This document shows positions 56,668 to 64,000 of a stretch of DNA of 64,000 bases, piece by piece (the first letter of the stretch is position 1; each line of letters opens with the position of its first letter). The position numbers and the translations under genes are program-made. The stretch covers positions 1 to 64,000 of the forward strand of contig JASAND010026138.1 in assembly GCA_030248195.1 (NCBI GenBank). Reading direction: 5' to 3'. Below the pieces are notes generated by a model. It was not told the origin of the DNA and did not search any database. It saw nothing but the letters and a program-made list of their open reading frames with translations. The stretch is from Trissonchulus latispiculum (taxonomy: Eukaryota; Nematoda; Enoplea; Enoplida; Ironidae).

Positions 56668-59175
56668 CTAGTCACCGATCTTTTCGAAAAAGACCAGATA
56701 TGCATTGACTAGGGTAGGGTCAGGGCGATCAGCGACGGTCTTCACAATTTCATCGCTAATAAGAAGCCAATTACTGCCACGGGGGACCCAGCATTCATAG
56801 TGACCTGAAGAAATCGTCTCTCCGTGGTGATTAACAATGCCAACACACTTGTAGGCAGTATTGCCAATCACCATAATGTTATGATGGAAATTGGAAAAGG
56901 AAATGTCTTGCCGTTCCAGGACACGACGGCCGTGGCTATCGGTTCCCGTCATCTGAAACAGCATAATTCGGACAACCAGAACTTGGGGAAGGTGCTGAAT
57001 TTCCGACCAGATATAGCTTCGATGTCGACCACCACATCGAGCACACTCAAGATCCAGGTCAGAAAGGGTGGCCCTGCCCTGGCATAAATTGTCCAGGGCT
57101 TCAGCAAAGTCAATCTCGCCAGCAGGGACTTTACAATCGATGGTATAATCAATGATAGGAGCCCCAGCTCTCACTGTTTGACAATCGTCACAGCGAATGT
57201 ATCTACCATTCTGGGACAAGAAAAGTTCCTGCACAGAATTGCTACAGCCGTCAAGCATAGAGTGTAGGAATAGCGAAGCGTCCTGTTGTTGGTTGGCCAC
57301 ATATTCTTCGTCTACAAGACGACGCAAGGGAATGCTGGATTCGTGGACAGGACCTGGCTTTTTGGCACTGGAAAAATATTGGCCAAGAACCTTTTCAGTG
57401 GGGTTCCTGGAGCGGAGACTAACCAATCGCTCCAAGGACTTCAGACTAATGAGGGACTGGATAAGAGAATTGGCATAGCAACAATTCTCCCCTCTATTGT
57501 GCAGAAGCAGTCCAGAATGTCTGAAGATGGCTCTGGGTACCACTGCAGTCGCTTCACCACGAACGCCCGTTATTGATGGCCCCGCAGGTTCAGTGATAGT
57601 CCGCTTCTCAGGTTCCTTGCCCCTTCCTTTCCGTGTTGTGGACGCAACACGTTTCCCTCTGGGTTTTGGACGAGTTAACTGCTTTTCCACAGGAACCGTC
57701 AGGGGCACACCAGTGGATGTCTCCGGTACAGGCGGGGCGACGGACCGGACATAGGCAGACTTTACATTTCCAGTCGATCTCTGCCATTCAATCACCTGCT
57801 GTCGTGAAACAGCAACAGCACTAGGCTCAGGAGCTTCCTTCTGCTGAGAGCCAACAGCAGCGAAGATAGCTTCATGGTCGGAATAGTGAGTGGATACAAC
57901 ACCACCAAAGCAGTGTTCAAAGTTGCACCATATGTGATCCAAAGCGTTCCCCAGATTGGTGGTGACCCTCCGAAGAACACAATGGAAATGGTGGGCAACC
58001 ATCCATTGTTCCAACCTCTCTGATTCTCCACTTCGGTGGATGAGATCCACATTGAAGTCGCCCATGATAACAATGTCCCCAAGGCCTTGCCGAACTGCGT
58101 CCAGCTGATCGAAGAGTTCCGTTAGGGACGTGCTGGGGCTTCTGTAGATGGCCAATAAATGAAAGGATCGGCCAGAGACTACCTTCACCCGAACAGCCTC
58201 GATCTTCAGGTCCCGGTTGCCAAACATCTCCAAAGATGTGGCAACATTGCTGTCGTAATAGGCTGCGATAGTTCTATGTCCCGGTGCCAAAGAACTGATG
58301 AGAGGACCCCGTAAGTTCTCTCTCAACGATAGGCGGTATCTGTCTGCATCCGAAGGGCGCAACCTTGACTCTGCAAAAGTCAGTACAGATCCCATCTTGA
58401 ACCGCCTATCTGAATCAATTTGGCCCACGTATTTGGAAAGGCTGGCTACATTTTGGTACAGGACCACCTCACCACCTTCCACCAAATCAATTTCCTCAGT
58501 TAAGGAAAATTGACAGTCGAGGGATCGCAAACGGGCCATTTCAGCAGCAACAGTTTTGCTAGTCTTGATCTTCTTCCTGCTGAAATTGATCAGATAAAGG
58601 CCCTCCAGGGACGTCACACGAGAGAGGGCCACGTAGGTACCATTCGGGAATACTGACCCACCAGAAAAGTCCACCACTACGGACTGATAGGTGTTTCCCT
58701 GGCTTCGGTGGATGGTTTTTCCTTCGGCTGGACGAAGAGGAAACTGGTACCGACGAATTTCAGTAGACCGAAGACTGAATGTTCTCTCGCATCGGTCAAT
58801 AGGGGTCCAAGAAGGATCGGCAAAGGTGCCATAGTCGTCAATGACACCCTTTCCTGGCAGCACCGACCCAAGGTAGTCCTTGAAATATAGTTTGTTCTGC
58901 ACCCCGTATTGGCTGCCGACTCTTGGGTGCAGAAACTTGACCCAGATCACGGTCTTGTTGTTGGAAAAGGCCTGGATGATGCCACCAGAACCGTTGACCA
59001 AGCCATCTTCCACGTCCAAGTTAGCCACTATTTCCACACGCATGCCCAAGCACACGTGCAGAACGGAATAGATGCCACCGGACTTTTCTGGGCTAAGCAG
59101 AGCAGCTATCTCCAATATTCGTGACCTGACTCCTTGTTGGTCTGATGACGCTGCGGCTCGTTTGGCTTTTCGAAC
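56668..59175 (-). CDS. Helicase C-terminus + EEP endonuclease + USP protease (last Helitron exon)
   Basis: Open from the acceptor TTGTTTTAG (59176) to the stop, about 835 codons. Part 1 is the Pif1 C-terminal region: LGMRVEIVANLDVEDGLVNG and motif VI SQGNTYQSVVVDFSG...YVALSRVTSLEGLYLINF. Part 2 is an EEP endonuclease: LTFAESRLRPSD, YRSPS, GDFNVDL (58051-58062), LDHIWCN and YSDHEAIF. A basic linker follows. Part 3 is a USP (peptidase C19): Cys box RGENCCYANSLIQSL (57472-57492), zinc pairs CDDC and CARCG, and His box HHGETISSGHYECW with a following Asp in LISDE. All catalytic residues expected for C19 are present. USPs remove ubiquitin; its role for the element is unknown. Confidence 0.9.
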   Translation of the reverse strand, partial: VRKAKRAAASSDQQGVRSRILEIAALLSPEKSGGIYSVLHVCLGMRVEIVANLDVEDGLVNGSGGIIQAFSNNKTVIWVKFLHPRVGSQYGVQNKLYFKDYLGSVLPGKGVIDDYGTFADPSWTPIDRCERTFSLRSTEIRRYQFPLRPAEGKTIHRSQGNTYQSVVVDFSGGSVFPNGTYVALSRVTSLEGLYLINFSRKKIKTSKTVAAEMARLRSLDCQFSLTEEIDLVEGGEVVLYQNVASLSKYVGQIDSDRRFKMGSVLTFAESRLRPSDADRYRLSLRENLRGPLISSLAPGHRTIAAYYDSNVATSLEMFGNRDLKIEAVRVKVVSGRSFHLLAIYRSPSTSLTELFDQLDAVRQGLGDIVIMGDFNVDLIHRSGESERLEQWMVAHHFHCVLRRVTTNLGNALDHIWCNFEHCFGGVVSTHYSDHEAIFAAVGSQQKEAPEPSAVAVSRQQVIEWQRSTGNVKSAYVRSVAPPVPETSTGVPLTVPVEKQLTRPKPRGKRVASTTRKGRGKEPEKRTITEPAGPSITGVRGEATAVVPRAIFRHSGLLLHNRGENCCYANSLIQSLISLKSLERLVSLRSRNPTEKVLGQYFSSAKKPGPVHESSIPLRRLVDEEYVANQQQDASLFLHSMLDGCSNSVQELFLSQNGRYIRCDDCQTVRAGAPIIDYTIDCKVPAGEIDFAEALDNLCQGRATLSDLDLECARCGGRHRSYIWSEIQHLPQVLVVRIMLFQMTGTDSHGRRVLERQDISFSNFHHNIMVIGNTAYKCVGIVNHHGETISSGHYECWVPRGSNWLLISDEIVKTVADRPDPTLVNAYLVFFEKIGD

Positions 59176-59629
59176 CTAAAACAAAAATATTATATACTTA
59201 ATTAGATGAACATACAATAAACATCCAAACAAGCTAGTATTTCCTACCTTTGACATGTTTATCATTCAATTTAACAAGTATGCATTTCGGTTTAGTAACA
59301 GTCACAACTCTTACTGTTAGCTAGAGAGTGTGAGGTGTTACATTAAACCTGACACTGGCTTCACGATGACATTTACATCAAACAAATACCACAACTATTT
59401 CCAAGATCCATATACTGGAATCGCATGTACAATGCTTAACTACCAATGAAAATTCACATCACAAACCAGCTTTCATATTGAAACAAAAATTTTCCATTTC
59501 AAAACTTCTGTTGAAACAAATTTTGATCAAACAACATTCACCAGTTAAATTTTAGGTTTTCTATAGTCAGACAAATTCCTATCATACGTAAAACAAACAT
59601 ATACATATAACGTAATCAATGATCCTCAC

Positions 59630-60916
59630 CATAGTGTCAGAAGCCAGGCTATCGATGGCCTTGTTCTCCAGTTTCTCCAGCTTCGACTCATCGTACGCCT
59701 TCATATTGCATCGCTGGACCTCATCGTTGGTGACAAACAGCTGGACAGGACGGTCTTCAATATCCAGCTTCGCAATCATTTGATCTACTTCATCTCTCGT
59801 CATGTTTCGAGAGCAAAGGATCTGCTCATCGGATGGAGAGATGTAGTCTGCGCCAAACCGGACCCGATTTAGCAGTTCGGCAAATTCTCCATCCTTTTGC
59901 CGCATGATCTGGTCTAGCTCCACGCATTCCACCTGATCCTTCCAAACGTTGGAAATGAAGGCTGTATATTGAGCCCTCATATCAACCCAGAGTGGAACGT
60001 CCATGACAGGGGCAACTGATAGGGATCTCCAATGAAAATCATATGGAGACCCCCAAATGGGACACCAATCACCCCCATGATGGCCTCTAGGCGACGCATG
60101 ATGTGCGGAAGGAAATTCCCGCCTACCATGGAGAATTCATCGATGATGGCAGCTCTCAGTCCATGATAGGCATTGCGCAGAGTCTGCAGGTGTTTCGGAT
60201 CTAACCCGCGATACTCTCCAGGGCTGTTCCGCTTTGCAGGGATGGCCAATCCATTATGGATGGTGACGCCTTCTGCCAAAAAGGCAGCCATTCCAGTATA
60301 GGCCATAACAAGGACGGGATTGATGTTGGCGTCCTTGGACATCTTCCGACAAACGGTGTCTATGCCCTTGCGCAGACAACGAGCCAGAACCGTCTTTCCA
60401 ACGCCGCCAGGGCCAACGATTGCAACACAGACCCTTTCATTCTTCTTTACTCGCATTAGAATGTTTTCGAAGATGGCACGCTGCTTCAGGTTCAGCGTTG
60501 GAACAGTCTTCAAATACTCGTCTTCTGTCATTCCTCCATGGACAGCATCAGTTGTCACCTGTTCCAGTTCCCTGAAACCACCATCCGTGCCAATATCATA
60601 TTCCAAGGATTCGGTTTCCCATCCTTGCGATGACGCCAACTGACGCTCCCGTTCAGCGTCAATGCGGTCCTGGTCTGCTTCCTGTTGCATGGTCCCTCCG
60701 ATATCCATCCGGACGAAGTCTTCGTTCTCCAGATTTTGAGCGTGCTCAATTGCAGCGTCAAATTGAGCATCGTCTAGTCTGTACAGATCCATGATATCTT
60801 GGATCTGTTCCTGAATGGCCTTGAAATGATCTTCATAGGAATCATACAGACCAATTAGATCGTTGTCTTCGTCACGGAATGGAAGGAACAACATCAACCG
60901 CTCTCGATAGTACAGT
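59630..60916 (-). pseudogene. Helitron Pif1-type helicase, N-terminal part
   Basis: Frame 60897-59977 holds the Walker A motif GPGGVGKTVLARCL (about 60380-60415), motif Ia VMAYTGMAAFLAEGVTIHNG, Walker B AAIIDEFSMVGG (about 60124-60150) and IFIGDPYQLP. A one-base shift follows near 59990; the reading continues from 60004 to a donor ATG|GTGAGG at 59629. An intron of 454 bp (59176-59629) joins it in phase 0 to the next exon. Apart from the single shift, this part is whole. Confidence 0.85.
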
Positions 60917-61775
60917 TCACGATCGGATTTCCTCCTTGAATCGGACGCATCTGAGAATTTTGGGCTTGCGTCGCTGTTTCATGATTTTGCCCAGCCGAGG
61001 AATCTCAAATTCGTCAGGGAATTCCTCGTGAGAGGGGACACCATCATCAACCTGATCTTCCAGTGGCTCATCCTCCACATCTTCATCCTCATTGATTTGC
61101 AGCTGTTCCCTTTCTGTTGGCGCTCCTCTCTTCCGCTTTGTGAACGGCTCATATTCGTATTCGGTGGCAAATATGGCAAGGCACATATGCTCAACCTGTC
61201 GGGAGCGTAGGCTGTACCGCTTCACCATATTCATCACTTCAATGTCTGTTGAAGTTGATTTTTCTGCATCAACTGAAGCAATTCTTCCGGGTCCTTGAGC
61301 ATTACGGTTCGCCGTTCTGGAGGGACGTGTTGACGAAAATGACATCCCGACTGCAATCCACCAGCTTCAGCTGAAGAACGAGGAAACCACTTTCCATGTT
61401 GCAGATCTCCGATGACTTCAAGAACGCATTTCCCAACAGCTGCATTTGCCGCTTCAAATCCACATTCCCATCGTGAATTTCTCTTCGAACGGACGACAAC
61501 AGTTGGCTCACAGCATAATTGTACTTTATGATGTAGCTGATGATGTACTCTGCTACGGCAAATTCGTCCAGTGGAATTTGGATGTCCATATTGGCCCTCC
61601 AATGTTTCCCAATTTTCGGATTATACGCATTGATGCGTATATCACAAAGGTCTCGCTTGAGGAAATACTTCCGTTAATTAATTGAAGCTTGACCGAACGC
61701 ACACGATGTATCGGTCCAAATCAATTTCCAAATATTGGAGAAGATCATCGAATGACTTCAGCTTCTGGATCTCAG
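60917..61775 (-). pseudogene. Rep C-terminal (tyrosine motif) to helicase linker, several frameshifts
   Basis: One frame (61589-61302, reaching back to about 61660) has YNPKIGKHWRANMDIQIPLD and the Rep tyrosine motif AEYIISYIIK (about 61520-61550). It then shifts twice around 61270-61330 (PPERRTVMLK and then MVKRYSLR), and again near 60925. All pieces align in order with the usual Helitron protein, so the breaks are lesions in one gene. Confidence 0.75.
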
Positions 61776-62735
61776 CTACTTCATCTGGATCTGTCTGTCT
61801 GATTTCACGCCGTTCCCCGGCATGGATACGGAGAATTGAGTTCGAAGTTCCTTGAGATCGGCCTTGGGAACGGACTTCGGATGATACGTAGAAAGAGGGT
61901 GTCTGCTCTGCTGCTGGCTAGCTCTATCAGGATCTTCCTGTGACGCAGACCGGACTAGACTGTCAATGGTCTGCTCACACAGGTCATCAGCTTCAGCCTG
62001 TCCAGAAACACTGGCAGCGCAGTGTGGTTCCAATATGAAGGTGGACGGCATCGGTTCGATGGGATAACCAAACCGGCAGGTTGAGCCCTTCTTACCGTAT
62101 TTTTCACACTTAGCCTTGTGAGTGTGAACCTGAACAGTAACGTCAAAATCGGGATCGCAATGATTGTCGCAGGCACAGGAGTTGTTCTGATCAATGTAGT
62201 CTGCAATTTCATCGGCGGTAGCGCAGTCGAAATCAGGGGCTCCTTCACACCAGAAAAGGCCATGCGTGTGCACTTGACCCCTGGTCTGAAACTCGTTTCG
62301 AATGAAAAAGTCCTTCAACTGGCCGATTGGACTGTCCGGATGCCTCAGCGTTTTTTTCATGAAGGTCTGCAGTAAGCGGTCATAGTAGCGAGCAATGAAC
62401 ACGCTACCTTCATTCTGCAGTCGACACATCTCTTAGAAGGGAATCCTGGACACATCATCTTCCTGGATAGTTTCATTGTCCAACTCCGCCTTCAGCATCA
62501 CTATAAGCTCTGTCCACCGACTCTCTGCAACAGACATGGTCATGAACAACGAAGGTCCACGAAGCTGTCTGATCATGGCAAACAGATCTTTCTTTTTGGC
62601 GTCCTGCCAACCTGGACTACCGCGGACATTTCTGGTGAAATTGAAAGCTTCATTTTTCCTTGCCAGTTCTTCTACCACTCTTCCTTGAATGATGTCGCTT
62701 ACTGTATATTTCACTGCAGCCTCCCCCTTCTTCAT
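61776..62735 (-). pseudogene. Helitron Rep (HUH nuclease) region
   Basis: It continues in the same frame after the TAG at 62736, with a second in-frame stop TAA at 62433-62435. It has the RGSPGWQDAKKKDLFAMIRQ segment and, at about 62262-62274, the HUH motif QVHTHGLFW that holds the metal in rolling-circle initiators, followed by Cys/His clusters. The frame is lost near 61800 at AGACAGACAGA. Rep nicks and joins single-stranded DNA in Helitron movement; this copy cannot make it whole. Confidence 0.85.
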
Positions 62736-64000
62736 CTAAATCGACATGCCACTATGGACGCGTTCCACTTGCAGTTTCTTACTCAGTAAAAAGATATAGT
62801 CATCGCAAAGAATGCAGCGTGGATCTTCCATTCGCATTGAATACTTAGCACGATCAGCAGTTGTCATGCTGGTTTCTGGCACGTCTTCATTACCAAATAT
62901 GTGTGGAAAGCAAAGGGCTTCAACCTCCGTCGACAGCAGAAGCGGTACTGGACGATTGCCCTCGCCCGGATTGACAATGACCTTCTTATCGCTGAGGTCA
63001 TACATTTCAGCCATGATCATCTGATTTTCTTCATCAGGATCGTTTGGGGCAAGCATGGTTGGTTGATTGATAGCATTGACTGAACCATCAACCGGCTCTT
63101 CTTCCCATTCAATATCACCGTCGTTGTCATCGACAGTGGGATCTGTCGTAGCCTCTGCGTCGTCTCCACCAACAGCAGTGCAGTGACCAGTTGCGTCACA
63201 GCAACAGGCGCTGGTTCCACCAGCAGGACAAATGTCTGTATCAAATCCCTCGACCACTCCTTCTGGCTCAATCATCATATTCAGCTGATCGTTGTCACGC
63301 AAGGACTGAAGGAAGCGATCAACGTCGAAGTCAGCGTTTCTTCGGTAGAGCTGGGCATTGTCGTATAGCCAACGACAGGCTTGTAGAACTTTCTTAACTC
63401 GGATTCGTTCCCGGCTATGAGCACCCAGCTTCTTCATCCGTTTCAGTTCTACAACCACAGTGCTGCAATCGGCCAGGTTTCTCGGCAACTGACCAATGGA
63501 CCGTTCCAATTTGAACGGCACACAAACAACATTACCATAGAGTCGTTGTTGTTTGCACACCGGCATTTGACGGATTCGCATAAAGGGAATCATAGCGGCT
63601 ATAACATTGACTTCCAGAGGACGCAAGTCTTGCAGTCCCGGAACGATAACTGGAAGCCGATAATTTCCGGGTCGAAGAGGAGGGACTTCACCAGCATCCA
63701 GCTTGGAACGGCAGTACCTGCAGATCATCTTCACGAGGGCACCACGAGATTCCTTGTCCAGACAAAACTGACAATTAGCTTCGACATACAGTTCGTTGAT
63801 TTTGCTGACAAGTCCTCTGTTTCTGATCTTATCCACAACCGCCAAACAGTCCCGGTACAGCTTTTGATAGCAGACACAACACACATGCAGAGGACCTTGC
63901 ATGCGCATTGCCTCAAATGGCTCCCAAGCACCTCCTTCCGCTCTTAGCCGTTTCTTCCGTTCACGGTCTCGTTCTCTTTCAGATTCCAACTGACCTGATC
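62736..64000 (-). pseudogene. Helitron Rep/helicase protein, N-terminal part (DUF6570-like)
   Basis: The frame is open from the right edge to a TAG at 62736. It has a charged start (about 20 residues of Glu/Arg/Lys), cysteine pairs (CCVCY, CQFCL, CRYC), the LEVNVIAAMIPFMRIRQMPV and QLPRNLADCSTVVVELKRMK segments that mark the region usually found before Rep in Helitrons, an acidic low-complexity stretch, and the GNRPVPLLLSTEVEALCFPH start of the Helitron-like N domain. The TAG falls inside that domain and the same frame resumes after it, so it is a nonsense change. The true start lies beyond the window. Confidence 0.8.

Larger units (their letters stand above)
56668..64000 (-). mobile_element. 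Helitron-like element (Helentron type) with EEP and USP domains
   Basis: On the minus strand, running in from the right edge, the order is a DUF6570-like region, HUH Rep, Pif1 helicase, endonuclease, ubiquitin-specific protease. The Rep-helicase order marks a Helitron; the EEP endonuclease after the helicase marks the Helentron type. Many stops and shifts occur between 59990 and 62740. The 5' end is outside the window, and the 3' end is not fixed. Confidence 0.92.

Overview
The window is nuclear DNA of a metazoan, most likely an invertebrate. It has two spliced host genes with GT-AG introns, very little coding DNA, and a dense load of transposable elements, many nested or broken. The sequence does not allow a phylum call.

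Layout. 1-1157: satellite array of 116-bp units running off the left edge. 1.2-19.1 kb: mostly degraded repeats, namely a decayed RGG-box fragment, two decayed copies of an LRAT-like cysteine-fold gene, a short inverted-repeat element family with a nested second element, fragments of Gypsy integrases and of LINEs. 19.1-32.3 kb: a 13.1-kb Gypsy-like LTR retrotransposon with two LTRs, primer site and polypurine tract. It has a long gag-pol (capsid, zinc knuckle, protease, RT, RNase H) but no recognisable integrase. The place where integrase is expected holds a 418-codon frame with a clear NADAR (YbiA-like ADP-ribose N-glycosidase) domain, and a separate 1.1-kb DNA element sits in its 3' noncoding part. 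32.3-43.2 kb: more repeats, including the third LRAT-like copy, three complete members of the short inverted-repeat family with 7-bp target duplications, an integrase fragment duplicated from 10.2 kb, and a decayed gag.

43.3-45.0 kb (+): a two-exon gene for a secreted nidogen-domain/EGF-like protein. 46.2-48.4 kb (-): four exons of GAR1, the H/ACA snoRNP subunit, with a near-perfect 95-bp-arm hairpin and a small inverted-repeat element in its last intron; the 5' exon was not found. 48.5-54.5 kb: a roughly 6-kb modular repeat block. 56.7-64.0 kb (-): a Helitron-like element (Helentron type) with a DUF6570-like region, HUH Rep, Pif1 helicase, endonuclease (EEP) and a ubiquitin-specific protease (USP/C19) domain. 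The Rep and N-terminal helicase parts are broken by stops and frameshifts, whereas the last exon (helicase end, EEP, USP) is fully open.

The two systems most worth attention are the integrase-less LTR element with a NADAR frame and the Helitron with a USP domain. Both are mobile elements that carry an enzyme acting on a host modification system (ADP-ribosylation, ubiquitin).
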